From: Nesterenkonia sandarakina
Lineage (GTDB): Bacteria; Actinomycetota; Actinomycetes; Actinomycetales; Micrococcaceae
Length of the DNA stretch: 64,000 bases
Reading direction: 5' to 3'
Assembly: GCF_013410215.1 (NCBI RefSeq)
Contig: NZ_JACCFQ010000001.1
Coordinates: 62,001-126,000, forward strand
Shown here piece by piece: positions 1-8,565 of this stretch. Below the pieces are notes generated by a model. It worked only from the letters and a program-made list of their open reading frames with translations. It did no database searches and was not told the origin of the DNA. Position 1 is the stretch's first letter; each line of letters opens with the position of its first letter. The translations under genes were made by a program, and so were the position numbers.

Positions 1-910
1 GCACCAGGGTCAGCCCCACGCCCAGGATCATGATCAGATTCCCGGCCAGCAGCACCGGCTTGCGCGAGTACCGCGCCGCCAGCCGCCCGGCGCGCGGTGA
101 GGACCAGGTCCCCGCCAGATAGGCCAGGAACACGAAGGAGGCGATCCCCAGCGGGATCGAATAAGGCGGAGCGGAGAGGTGGAAGCCGAGGAAGTTATAC
201 ATGGCCACGAACCCGCCCATGGTCAGGAACCCCTGCAGGTAGAGGGTCCACAGGGTGGGTGAGCGCAGATTCCCGGTCAGCGCGGGCAGGATCTCGCGCA
301 CCTGGACCCGGCGCGGGGTGAAGTTCTCTGCGGTCGGTGCCAGCCGGAGGAACACCACCACACAGGCCACCGCGAGGATGGTCACGGTGAGCATGCCGAT
401 CTTCCAACCCAGTTGCTCGCCCACCGGTGCCGCGACGATCCGCCCGGTCAGTCCGCCCAGAGAGGTGCCCGAGATGTAGGTGCCGGCCGCGGCCACCGCG
501 ATCTTCGGGCTGACCTCCTCGTTGAGGTAGGCCACCGCCAACGCCGGCACCCCGCCGAGCATGAAGCCTTCGATGAAGCGCATCGCCAGGGCGAGCTCAA
601 AGCCGTGGTTGGCGAACACCGCAGGCATGAGCACCGCCAGGAGCCCGAAGAAGCAGGCGAGGCTGATCGCGGCGATCATCGCCTTCTTCCGCCCGTAGGC
701 GTCGCCGATATAGGACCAGGGGATCACGCCCAGCGCGAGTCCCAGCGTGGCGGTCGAGATCATCAGGGCCGCCCGGTCCGCGGAGACGTCCTGCTCCGCC
801 GCGATCAGCGGCAGCAGCCCCTGGGGCGAGTAGAGCTGGGCGAAGGTCGCCACGCCGATGAAGAACAGGGCGATGAGCAGCCGGCGGCTGTGAGCGCTCT
901 GCGCGGTCAT
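1..910 (-). CDS. MFS transporter, partial (C-terminus lies before the window)
   Basis: Encodes the first 303 residues of a 12-helix major facilitator permease; the reading frame is still open at base 1. The translation starts MTAQSAHSRRLL and shows hydrophobic helices separated by the MFS loop signature GDAYGRKKAM after helix 2 and a drug-exporter-like motif C (GTYISGTSLGGLTGR) in helix 5. A second cytoplasmic loop motif (LAARYSRKPVLL) appears after helix 8. The pattern resembles the YnfM/arabinose-efflux group of proton-driven exporters, but the substrate cannot be read. Its ATG overlaps the stop codon of the upstream TauE/SafE gene by four bases (ATGA), so the two are translationally coupled. 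Probably a small-molecule exporter; confidence in family is high, in substrate none. Confidence 0.88.
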   Translation of the reverse strand, partial: MTAQSAHSRRLLIALFFIGVATFAQLYSPQGLLPLIAAEQDVSADRAALMISTATLGLALGVIPWSYIGDAYGRKKAMIAAISLACFFGLLAVLMPAVFANHGFELALAMRFIEGFMLGGVPALAVAYLNEEVSPKIAVAAAGTYISGTSLGGLTGRIVAAPVGEQLGWKIGMLTVTILAVACVVVFLRLAPTAENFTPRRVQVREILPALTGNLRSPTLWTLYLQGFLTMGGFVAMYNFLGFHLSAPPYSIPLGIASFVFLAYLAGTWSSPRAGRLAARYSRKPVLLAGNLIMILGVGLTLV

Positions 911-1671
911 GCCATGACGTCCAGGGTGCCGCGGATGATCGCCCCGGCTCCACCGAGCCCGGCCAGGGTCATCGCCAGCGCCCTCGCGGTGGGGATCGGC
1001 ACCCGCTTAGCCAGCTGGGTGCCCAGTAAGATGCCCGCGATCACGGTCGCCACGATCAACGGGAACAGCCAGCCCAGCGGCGGCCCGGCCTGGCCGTTGA
1101 CCTCCACCGAGCCCATCGCCAGCTTCGCGATCACTGAGACGGCGCCCATGGTCATGAAGATCGGCTGCAGCGTGGCGGCGAAGCTGCGCTGGTCCCAGCG
1201 GGAGACCCGGGAGTAGATGACCATCACCGGTGCCGCCACCCCGGAGGTGGTGTTGAAGAATCCCCCGATCAGACCCGCCGTGAGACCGGCTGACCGGCCG
1301 GGCAGATGCGGCAGCCGCGGCAGCGCCACGGTGACTGCCAGCGCGAACACCACGATCGCGCCCACGATGATGGAGAGCCAGCCGGCACTGAGCTGCCCGA
1401 CGACCCAGGCTCCGGGAATGGCTCCCAGCACCGAGGCGGGCATGATCAGCCAGAAGCGCCGCCAACTGACATGGGACCACACCGCGATCATGATCAGGCA
1501 ACCCGAGACGAAGGTGGTCATATTGGTGACCAGCACCCCGAAGGCGGGGCCCAGCAGCAGCGAGAGCACGGGGGCGACCACCAGCCCGACGCCGGTGCCG
1601 GTGACCCTCTGCAGGATCGTGCCGATCAACACCGCGGCCGCGATCACCGCAGTCATGCCCAGCACCGTCAT
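907..1671 (-). CDS. TauE/SafE family (TSUP) membrane permease
   Basis: A 254-residue integral membrane protein made of two similar halves, as in the 4-toluene sulfonate uptake / sulfite exporter family. Near the start of each half are the family motifs: GTGVGLVVAPVLSLLLGP in the first half and GLIGGFFNTTSGVAAPVM in the second. Family members move organic or inorganic sulfur anions (sulfite, sulfoacetate, thiosulfate) or other carboxylates; nothing here fixes the substrate. There is no Shine-Dalgarno sequence before the ATG at 1671; instead a TACGAT hexamer ends six bases upstream, so the message may be leaderless. It is followed with a 4-nt overlap by the MFS exporter, suggesting a two-gene efflux operon. 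Confidence 0.85.
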   Translation of the reverse strand: MTVLGMTAVIAAAVLIGTILQRVTGTGVGLVVAPVLSLLLGPAFGVLVTNMTTFVSGCLIMIAVWSHVSWRRFWLIMPASVLGAIPGAWVVGQLSAGWLSIIVGAIVVFALAVTVALPRLPHLPGRSAGLTAGLIGGFFNTTSGVAAPVMVIYSRVSRWDQRSFAATLQPIFMTMGAVSVIAKLAMGSVEVNGQAGPPLGWLFPLIVATVIAGILLGTQLAKRVPIPTARALAMTLAGLGGAGAIIRGTLDVMA

Positions 1672-1677
1672 GGACTC

Positions 1678-1683
1678 ATCGTA
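1678..1683 (-). promoter_or_regulatory. candidate -10 box (TACGAT) for a leaderless TauE/SafE mRNA
   Basis: TACGAT fits the TANNNT actinobacterial -10 consensus and lies exactly six bases before the ATG at 1671, where transcription would start on or next to the start codon. No SD-like sequence precedes the ATG. The -35 region is not recognisable (TTCGGG at 17-bp spacing). Confidence 0.4.
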
Positions 1684-1850
1684 TGTCAGCCCAGGTCATG
1701 CCCGAATCCGGCGGGCGTCCCCGGCTCAGAACCCGCTGCGCGCAAACGTCGCATCGCTATGCCAAGTCCCATCGTTTTGGCGGGAAATAACCATGGGACA
1801 TGGCAAAGGGATGCGACAAACTGAGGCGGGGGCCCGCGGGCGGCAGACGC

Positions 1851-2975
1851 TCAGGAGGTGGAGCAGGGGCTGGACTTGCGACCGCCGCGGCCGACGTCGT
1901 CGTGTCCTGCCTGGGTGAGCGCCTTCCGGATCTCCTTGGGCAGCGAGAAGACGATGTCCTCCTCGGCGGTGACGATCTCTTCGACCTCGCCGTAGCCATA
2001 CTCGGCGAGCAGCCGCAGGACGTCGTCGACCAGCACCTCAGGCACCGAGGCGCCGGAGGTGACCCCGATGGTGGCCGCGTCCTGGAACCAGGCCTCATCG
2101 ACCTGGTTGGCGTAGTCCACCCGCTCGGCGCGGGCGGCGCCGTATTCCTTGGCGACCTCTTTCAGCCGCACGGAGTTCGAGGAGTTCTCCGAGCCCACCA
2201 CGATCACCAGGTCCGACTGCGGGGCGACCTTCTTGATCGCCGCCTGCCGGTTGGAGGTGGCGTAGCAGATGTCATCCGAGGGCGGATCCTGCAGCTTGGG
2301 GAAGCGCTCGCGCAGCTTCTGCACGGTCTCCATGGTCTCGTCCACCGACAGCGTGGTCTGGGAGAGCCAGATCAGCTGGTCCGGGTTCCGGACCTGAAGA
2401 TCCTCGACCTCCCAGGGCCCGTTGACGATCGTGGTGTTCTCCGGGGCCTCGCCATAGGTGCCTTCGACCTCTTCGTGGCCCTCGTGCCCGATCAGCAGGA
2501 TCTCGTAGTCATCCCGGGCGAAGCGCACGGCTTCACGGTGGACCTTGGTCACCAGCGGGCAGGTGGCGTCGATGGTCTGCAGGTCCCGGTCCTCGGCCAT
2601 CTGCTTCACCGCCGGGGACACGCCGTGGGCGGAGAAGACCACCAGCGCGCCCTCGGGCACCTGGTCGGCCTCCTCAACGAAGATCACGCCCTTCTCCTGT
2701 AGCGTCTCCACCACATGGCGGTTGTGCACGATCTCCTTGCGCACGTAGACCGGAGCGCCATAGGTCTCCAGCGCCTTCTCCACTGCAATCACAGCGCGGT
2801 CCACGCCGGCGCAATAGCCGCGCGGAGCTGCGAGCAGCACCTTCCGGGGACCGGTGAAGGTGGACTCGGCGGCCACTTCCTCGGGGCTGCGGCGCCTGCG
2901 GGGCACCATCGGCACGGGGACCGCGATGTGCTGTCGCCGGGCCGGAGCTGCGGGGGCGGTGGCAGTGGAAGTCAT
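1851..2975 (-). CDS. ispH: 4-hydroxy-3-methylbut-2-enyl diphosphate reductase
   Basis: IspH (LytB) performs the last step of the non-mevalonate pathway, reducing HMBPP to IPP and DMAPP with a 4Fe-4S cluster. The 374-residue protein has the three cluster cysteines in their normal contexts: [12 protein letters not shown] near residue 55, [11 protein letters not shown], and [10 protein letters not shown]. The substrate-binding histidines are visible in EIVHNRHVV and FSAHGVSP. A basic 45-residue N-terminal extension precedes the core, common in actinobacteria; the C-terminus is a short basic/serine tail. It sits 33 bases downstream of a membrane protein gene on the same strand, so the two are probably co-transcribed. 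ispE is present elsewhere in the window, consistent with an MEP-pathway organism. Confidence 0.97.
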   Translation of the reverse strand: MTSTATAPAAPARRQHIAVPVPMVPRRRRSPEEVAAESTFTGPRKVLLAAPRGYCAGVDRAVIAVEKALETYGAPVYVRKEIVHNRHVVETLQEKGVIFVEEADQVPEGALVVFSAHGVSPAVKQMAEDRDLQTIDATCPLVTKVHREAVRFARDDYEILLIGHEGHEEVEGTYGEAPENTTIVNGPWEVEDLQVRNPDQLIWLSQTTLSVDETMETVQKLRERFPKLQDPPSDDICYATSNRQAAIKKVAPQSDLVIVVGSENSSNSVRLKEVAKEYGAARAERVDYANQVDEAWFQDAATIGVTSGASVPEVLVDDVLRLLAEYGYGEVEEIVTAEEDIVFSLPKEIRKALTQAGHDDVGRGGRKSSPCSTS

Positions 2976-3008
2976 GGCCCCGAGTCTACCGGCGGGGGCG
3001 CGGCACCG

Positions 3009-3944
3009 TCACACCGTGTCCCTGGTTGACGCCGGGGTCACCGCCGGCCTGCTCCGCGCGGCCACGCTGCCCAGCAGCCCCACGACGACGACGGCGCCCG
3101 CCGCTGCGCTGAAGATCCACCAGGCCGGCTGGGCCCAGTCCGTGAAGCGCTGCTGCAGCTGTTCGACCAGCGGCGCGGCGGCCTGATCCGCCACCGGGCC
3201 GAACTCCGGGGCGGCCACCGTGAGAGCGATCCAGAGTCCCAGGCCCACCCCGAGGAGTCCGCCGAGGGTCAGCGCCACCCAGCGGCTGCGACCCGGTCCC
3301 AGCAGCAGCCCCACCGCGGCCAGCACCCCGGCGAGCGCGGCGAGGACCAGCCAGTGCTTGCTCACCTCGGCAAGCAGCGCCCAGGTATAGGGGTCGGCGC
3401 CCTCGGCGATGGTGGCCTCGACGTCCACCACGACCTCGGGGGCGAGAAATTCGAAGCTTGAGGTGTCCAGGAACGGCAGCCAGCCCAGGGCGGAGTCCAG
3501 CCCTTCGCGCAGCGGTCCGGTGATCGCCTCAGCCATCGGGCTCAGGTCCACGGCGAGGTCAAGATCGCTGGCCTCACCGGTGGTGCCCTCGTCGAACAGG
3601 GTCTCCAGCTGCGCCGTGTAGCCCGACCGGGTGTCCTGCAGGGTCTGATCCCAGGCTTCGTCGACCTGCTCATTCTCCAACATGGAGGCCACGATCGAGT
3701 CCACCACGGAGTCTGCCCGGTCACCGAGCAGGCTGGTCAGGGCTCCGGGCAGCTCGGACTCCAGGCGCGTGAGCAGCGTCTCGGAGACCAGCTCGCTGAA
3801 GCCGTCCTGCTGGGGCAGCTCCCCGGCGATCTGCCGGATCGGCTCCTCCTCGCGCAGCAGCTGATTGGTCTGGAACCCGGCCAGCGCCGCCGCGGCCAGG
3901 AGCGCAGCCAGCAGCAGCGAGAGGACACTGAGCACCTGGCGCAT
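3009..3944 (-). CDS. membrane protein of unknown function upstream of ispH
   Basis: A 311-residue protein with one N-terminal transmembrane helix (VLSVLSLLLAALLAAAALAG), an acidic extracytoplasmic region of about 170 residues, and three hydrophobic segments at the C-terminus (around LAALAGVLAAVGLLLG, LGGLLGVGLGLWIALTV and FSAAAGAVVVVGLLGSVA). The reading frame extends further upstream, but the ATG at 3944 is preceded by GAAGGAG at good spacing and gives the hydrophobic N-terminus, so it is the likely start. I do not recognise the family. Position between divergent xseA and co-directional ispH suggests it is expressed with ispH. No catalytic motif is visible; a cell-envelope role is only an inference from topology. 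Confidence 0.75.
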   Translation of the reverse strand: MRQVLSVLSLLLAALLAAAALAGFQTNQLLREEEPIRQIAGELPQQDGFSELVSETLLTRLESELPGALTSLLGDRADSVVDSIVASMLENEQVDEAWDQTLQDTRSGYTAQLETLFDEGTTGEASDLDLAVDLSPMAEAITGPLREGLDSALGWLPFLDTSSFEFLAPEVVVDVEATIAEGADPYTWALLAEVSKHWLVLAALAGVLAAVGLLLGPGRSRWVALTLGGLLGVGLGLWIALTVAAPEFGPVADQAAAPLVEQLQQRFTDWAQPAWWIFSAAAGAVVVVGLLGSVAARSRPAVTPASTRDTV

Positions 3945-4039
3945 GTGGATAACTCCTTCAACCATGTCAGGACGGTGGCATAGGCTGTAAGCACCATAGC
4001 GAACCTTCCGGGGAGACCGTCGATGATCGAAGGCAGGAC

Positions 4040-5368
4040 ATGAGCGAGCCGGCACAGGCGCAGGACACCTCGGCCGAGACCCCGTGGCCGCTGAGCACCT
4101 ACTCCGGCAAGCTCAAGGCCCACATCGAGGCCGCGCCGCCCACCTGGGTGGAGGGCCAGCTGGTGGAGTTCAACCTGCGCAACGGCAACGCCTGGATGAC
4201 CCTGCGGGACCTGGAACAGGAGGTCTCCTTCTCCACCGTCGCCTGGCGGAACGTGGCGGGCAGCCTCAACGGCACCGTCCAGCCCGGCTCCCGGGTGGTG
4301 GCGCTGGTCAGGCCGAACCTCTATGAGAAGTCCGGGCGGCTCTCCCTGGTGGCGCATCAGATGAAGCCGGTGGGGCTGGGCGATCTGCTGGCGCGGATCG
4401 AACAGCTCAAACAGCGCCTGGCCGCAGAGGGCCTGTTCCGGGCGGACCGGAAGCAGCCGCTGCCGGTGCTGCCGGGCCGGATCGGACTGATCACCGGACG
4501 GAACTCCGACGCCAAGAAGGACATCCTGCGCAACACCCACGCCCGCTGGGCCGCGGCGCAGTTCGAGATCCGCGAGGTCGCGACCCAGGGACCCAGCGCA
4601 CCGCAGGAGGTCGCCGCGGCCCTGGCGCAGCTCGACGCCGACCCCGCGGTGGAGGTCATCGTGATCGCTCGCGGCGGCGGGGCGCTGGAGGAGGTGGTGC
4701 TGCCCTTCTCCGATGAACGCCTGATCCGCGCGGTGGCCGCGGCGCAGACCCCGGTGGTCTCCGCCATCGGGCACGAGGCCGACCGTCCGCTGCTCGATGA
4801 GGTCGCCGATATGCGCGCCTCCACCCCCACCGGGGCTGCGAAGCTGCTGGTGCTCGATGAGGCCCAGGAGCGCGAGGCGCTCACCAACGCCCGGGCTCGC
4901 ATGTCAGCCGGGGTCGAGCGGGTCATCGGGCGCGAGTCCGAATGGTTGGCGACGCTGCGTTCCCGGCCGGTGCTCGCCCAGCCGCAGGACATGATCACCG
5001 GACGCGCCCAGGAGCTGATGATGCTGCGGCGTCGCTCGCTCTTCGGCATGGAGACCGCGGTGCGCCGCGGCACCGACTGGATCACGCAGACCCGGGCGCG
5101 AGTCCGGTCGCTCTCCCCGCAGTCCACCCTGGACCGCGGCTACGCGGTGGTCCAGACCCGCGGCGCCGCCGGCTGGGACGTGCTGCGCGATGCCGGCACC
5201 GTCAGCCCTGGAGACGAGCTGAGCGTCATGGTCGCCTCCGGCGAGCTGACCGCTCGTGCCGAACAGATCTACCCCGAGGACCGCACGGCCGCCCACGCGG
5301 CGACCTCAGCGCAGGCCGAACCTGCTGCGACGACCCCAGACACCCAGAACCGAGAGGCAGCCCGATGA
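4040..5368 (+). CDS. xseA: exodeoxyribonuclease VII large subunit
   Basis: XseA is the catalytic subunit of exonuclease VII, which degrades single-stranded DNA from both ends and contributes to mismatch and cross-link repair. The 442-residue protein begins with an OB-fold (TWVEGQLVEFNLRNGNAW, residues about 30-110), then the catalytic domain with the conserved GLITGRNSDAKKDIL, VIARGGGALEEVV and SAIGHEADRPLLDEVADMRA segments, a long helical arm, and the terminal region LSPQSTLDRGYAVV. An AAGGCAGGA sequence precedes the ATG. It overlaps xseB by four bases (ATGA) and is divergent from the membrane protein at 3944 across a 95-bp shared promoter region. Confidence 0.97.
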   Translation: MSEPAQAQDTSAETPWPLSTYSGKLKAHIEAAPPTWVEGQLVEFNLRNGNAWMTLRDLEQEVSFSTVAWRNVAGSLNGTVQPGSRVVALVRPNLYEKSGRLSLVAHQMKPVGLGDLLARIEQLKQRLAAEGLFRADRKQPLPVLPGRIGLITGRNSDAKKDILRNTHARWAAAQFEIREVATQGPSAPQEVAAALAQLDADPAVEVIVIARGGGALEEVVLPFSDERLIRAVAAAQTPVVSAIGHEADRPLLDEVADMRASTPTGAAKLLVLDEAQEREALTNARARMSAGVERVIGRESEWLATLRSRPVLAQPQDMITGRAQELMMLRRRSLFGMETAVRRGTDWITQTRARVRSLSPQSTLDRGYAVVQTRGAAGWDVLRDAGTVSPGDELSVMVASGELTARAEQIYPEDRTAAHAATSAQAEPAATTPDTQNREAAR

Positions 5369-5640
5369 TCGACGACGCAAGCACCCCGCAGGCTTCGGCC
5401 TCGAAGTCCACCGAGTTCAGCACCGCGCAGACCGAGGACATCGAGACCATGAGCTATGAGCGCGCCCGCGAGGAGCTCGTCTCGGTGGTGACCAAGCTCG
5501 AGAACGGCGGCGCCCCGCTGGAGGAGTCACTGGCCCTGTGGCAGCGCGGCGAGGCGCTGGCCGACCGCTGCGAACGCTGGCTCGACGGTGCGCGGACCCG
5601 GCTGGAGGAGGTCCGTGAGGAGCTCACCGAGGACCGCTAG
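5365..5640 (+). CDS. xseB: exodeoxyribonuclease VII small subunit
   Basis: The 91-residue small subunit folds as a helical hairpin that binds the XseA arm and is needed for exonuclease VII activity. The core MSYERAREELVSVVTKLE...PLEESLALWQRGEALADRCE is typical; an unusual 28-residue Ser/Thr-rich leader precedes it. The ATG at 5365 overlaps the xseA stop codon (ATGA), which supports the long form through translational coupling; an internal ATG before SYERAR is the alternative start. It ends 14 bases from the convergent anion transporter stop. Confidence 0.95.
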   Translation: MIDDASTPQASASKSTEFSTAQTEDIETMSYERAREELVSVVTKLENGGAPLEESLALWQRGEALADRCERWLDGARTRLEEVREELTEDR

Positions 5641-5653
5641 ACCCGCAGCATCC

Positions 5654-7144
5654 TCATACGCCGCTGGCGAGCACGACAGGCTGCCACACCAGGATGAAGA
5701 CCGAGATCAGGCTCAGCGCGATGATGTTCATCCAGAACCCGGCCTTGACCATGTCATCCATCTCCAGGTACTCCGAGGAGAACACCGCCGCGTTCGGCGG
5801 GGTCGAGATCGGAAGCATGAACGCGCAGCTGGAGGTCAGGGCGACCAGCGCCATGATCGCGAAGGGGTCCACCCCCATGCCCAGGGCCAGTCCGACGCTG
5901 ACCGGGATCAGCATGTTCGACACCGCGGTGTTCGACATCACCTCGGTCATGAACAGCACGATCGCTCCGAGCACGACGACGATGATGACATAGGGCAGGA
6001 CGTCGAGACCGCCGAGGATCTCCCCGAACCATGGGGTCAGGTCGGAGTCGTCGAAGGCGGCCGCCAGTGAGAGTCCGCCGCCGAAGAGCAGCAGGATGCC
6101 CCAGGGCAGTGCCTGCATGTCCTTCCAGACCAGGATTCCCCCGCGCCTGCCGTCCTCATCGGTCTGCCGGGCTCGCAGCAGGAACATCGCGGTGGCGCCG
6201 ATCATCGAGACCGTCGTATCTGTGAGCGGGATCCCCCACTCCTCGGGGAGGAACCCGATGGTCATCCACATGGCTCCGACGACGCCGAAGATCGTCAGGA
6301 CCATCTTCTCCTCATAGGACATGGGCCCGAGCTCGCGGAGCTGCTCCTGGGCGAAGTCCGGTGAGATCTCGGCCTGCGCGACGAGTCGGAACTGGACCTT
6401 GGAGAGGTAGAAGTAGAGCAGCACCAGCAGGATCACGGTCAGCGGTGCCGCGAAGACGAACCACTGCGCGAAGCTCACGGTGATGTCGAAGTGCAGGGAG
6501 GCCTGGGCGGCGAACACCGCATTCGGCACCGAACCGATCAGCGTCGCCAGGCCGCCGATCGAGGCGGCGTAGGCGATCGCCAGCAGCAGACCTTTGGCGA
6601 ACTTCTTCAGGCCCTCCTCATCGAAGAATCGCTTCTCCTTGACCTCTTCGATCAGCGCCAGGCCGATCGGCAGCATCATCAGCGCCGTGGCCGCATTGGA
6701 GATCCACATCGAGAGCCCGGCCGTTGCCAGGATCACCCCGAGCATCAGGCGGTTGCCCTTGGTGCCCACCATCCGGATGATGCTCATGGCGATCCGCTTG
6801 TGCAGGTTCCACTTCTGGATGGCCAGGGCGATGGTGAAGCCGCCCATGTACATGAACACGATCGGATTCGCGTAGGCCATCGCGGCGGTCTCTTCGTCGG
6901 TGCCACCGGTGAGCGGGAGCAGAAAGAGCGGAAGCAGCGAGGTCGCCGGGATCGGCAGCGCCTCGGTGATCCACCAGGCGGCGACCCACAGCGTGACGGC
7001 GAGCACCGCCCTGGGGGCGTCCTCGAGACCGGTGATCGCCGGGACGAAGTAGAAGACGGCGAAGAGGGCCGGGCCCAGCACCAGTCCTACGCGTCTTCGG
7101 CTCAGCAGGGGTGATCGCTCGGTTCTGGCCTCGATGGTCTCCAT
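5654..7144 (-). CDS. DASS/SLC13 family sodium-anion symporter
   Basis: A 496-residue transporter of the divalent anion:Na+ symporter family (dicarboxylates such as succinate or malate, citrate, or sulfate). About 12 hydrophobic segments are seen, with the two inverted-repeat signatures: SNAATALMMLPIG in the first half and SNTAVSNMLIPVSVG in the second, followed by the ISTPPNAAVFSSE loop. These SNT-type motifs bind sodium and the substrate carboxylates. The TPPNA context is closest to bacterial dicarboxylate carriers, but sulfate transport cannot be excluded. Start METIEARTERSP at 7144; no strong SD. It is transcribed alone, converging on xseAB. Confidence 0.9.
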   Translation of the reverse strand: METIEARTERSPLLSRRRVGLVLGPALFAVFYFVPAITGLEDAPRAVLAVTLWVAAWWITEALPIPATSLLPLFLLPLTGGTDEETAAMAYANPIVFMYMGGFTIALAIQKWNLHKRIAMSIIRMVGTKGNRLMLGVILATAGLSMWISNAATALMMLPIGLALIEEVKEKRFFDEEGLKKFAKGLLLAIAYAASIGGLATLIGSVPNAVFAAQASLHFDITVSFAQWFVFAAPLTVILLVLLYFYLSKVQFRLVAQAEISPDFAQEQLRELGPMSYEEKMVLTIFGVVGAMWMTIGFLPEEWGIPLTDTTVSMIGATAMFLLRARQTDEDGRRGGILVWKDMQALPWGILLLFGGGLSLAAAFDDSDLTPWFGEILGGLDVLPYVIIVVVLGAIVLFMTEVMSNTAVSNMLIPVSVGLALGMGVDPFAIMALVALTSSCAFMLPISTPPNAAVFSSEYLEMDDMVKAGFWMNIIALSLISVFILVWQPVVLASGV

Positions 7145-7217
7145 GACGCACGAGTGTTCCAGACCACAACCTCGGGCTCCAAGTCAACGCCCAGCGCGCA
7201 GCTGGGAGAACCCGGGT

Positions 7218-8471
7218 TCAGGCCCGGAGCGCGGCGTCGCGGTAGTCCGCGAGGAACTCCGCGATCCCAGCGATGGCATGCTCGAGATCCTCGACCCCGG
7301 GGAGGGTCACCAGCCGGAAGTGGTTGTCGTCGATCCAGTTGAACGCCCGCCCATGGGAGACGAGGATCTTCTGCTGGCGCAGCAGCTCGATGACGAACTT
7401 CTCGTCATTCTCGATCGGGTAGATCTCAGGGTCCAGCCGCGGGAAGAGGTAGAGCGCGCCGTCGGCCTGATGCACATCCACGCCTTCGATCTCCCGGAGC
7501 AGCCGGTAGGCGGTCTCGCGCTGTTCGAAGAGCCGTCCACCGGGATCGATCAGGTCCTTGATGGACTGGTGTCCGCCCAGTGCCGCCTGGATCGCGTGCT
7601 GAGCTGGGACGTTGGCGCACATGCGCATGTTCATCAGGAGGGTGAGCCCCTCCATATAGTTCTTCGCACGGTGGGTCGGTCCGGAGACGTAGATCCAGCC
7701 GGAACGGAACCCGGCGACCCGCCAGGTCTTCGAGAGCCCGGAGAAGGTGATCGTGAAGACGTCATCGGCCAGCGTGCAGACGTTGATCATCTCGGCGTCG
7801 TCGAAGGTGATGTTCTCGTAGATCTCATCCGAGAGCAGCATCAGGTTGTGCCGCCGGGCGATGTCCACCATCGCCTCGAGGATCTCCCGCGGGTAGACCG
7901 CACCCGTGGGGTTGTTGGGGTTGATGATCACCAGCGCCTTGGTCCGATCGGTCACCTTCGACTCGATCTCCTCCGGGTCCGGCCACCAGCTGTTGTCCTC
8001 GTCGCAGATGTAGTGCACGGCTCGTCCCCCGGCCAGGGTGGTCGCCCCCGTCCACAGCGGGTAGTCCGGGGCGGGGATCAGCACCTCATCACCGGGGGCC
8101 AGCAGCGCCTGGAGCACCATGGAGATCAGCTCGGAGACCCCGTTGCCCAGGTAGATGTCTGAGGGATCGGCCTCGGTCATCCCACGCGCCTGGTAGTACT
8201 GGGCCACCGCGATCCGGGCCGAGTAGATCCCCTGCGAGTCGGAGTAGCCCTGCGCGTCGTGGAGGTTGCTGATCATCGCCATCCGGATCGAGTCCGGGGC
8301 CTCGAAGCCGAAGGGCGCGGGGTTCCCGATGTTCAGCCGTGTGATGGCGTGCCCTTCGCGCTCAAGCCGGGCCGCCTCCTGCGCGATCGGGCCGCGCACG
8401 TCATACCGGACGTCCTGAAGCTTGGGCGACTGGGTGAAGTCTTCGAATTCCTGCATCCTGGAGTTACGCAC
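7218..8471 (-). CDS. AlaA/AlaT-type pyridoxal-phosphate aminotransferase, copy 1
   Basis: A 417-residue class I/II aminotransferase. The segment DVRGPIAQEA...LNIGNPAPFGF is the signature of E. coli AlaA-type glutamate-pyruvate transaminases. The PLP lysine is in SGLSKTWRVAGFRSGW, the PLP-ring aspartate and tyrosine in LLSDEIYEN, and the carboxylate-binding arginine in DNHFRLVTLP. I use the GTG at 8471 because AGGA lies seven bases before it and because the extra residues (RNSRM) match the upstream residues of copy 2; the ATG at 8456 lacks an SD. Copy 2 lies immediately upstream on the same strand. A small inverted repeat (CACCT-N4-AGGTG) stands just before the SD. Likely converts pyruvate plus glutamate to alanine. 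Confidence 0.93.
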   Translation of the reverse strand: MRNSRMQEFEDFTQSPKLQDVRYDVRGPIAQEAARLEREGHAITRLNIGNPAPFGFEAPDSIRMAMISNLHDAQGYSDSQGIYSARIAVAQYYQARGMTEADPSDIYLGNGVSELISMVLQALLAPGDEVLIPAPDYPLWTGATTLAGGRAVHYICDEDNSWWPDPEEIESKVTDRTKALVIINPNNPTGAVYPREILEAMVDIARRHNLMLLSDEIYENITFDDAEMINVCTLADDVFTITFSGLSKTWRVAGFRSGWIYVSGPTHRAKNYMEGLTLLMNMRMCANVPAQHAIQAALGGHQSIKDLIDPGGRLFEQRETAYRLLREIEGVDVHQADGALYLFPRLDPEIYPIENDEKFVIELLRQQKILVSHGRAFNWIDDNHFRLVTLPGVEDLEHAIAGIAEFLADYRDAALRA

Positions 8472-8483
8472 TGTCCTATCCTG

Positions 8484-8497
8484 CACCTTTCGAGGTG
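8484..8497 (-). promoter_or_regulatory. 5-bp hairpin abutting the SD of aminotransferase copy 1
   Basis: CACCT-CGAA-AGGTG on the coding strand forms a five-pair stem with a four-base loop and ends only a few bases before the AGGA that serves the GTG start. It could modulate ribosome access or be the foot of a terminator from copy 2. Stem is short, so weak evidence. Confidence 0.3.
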
Positions 8498-8565
8498 TTG
8501 GTACCCCTGTCGTTTCACATGCTGGGCGCGCCGCAGCCCTTCGGCCGCTGCGCACGTTCCGGCGG

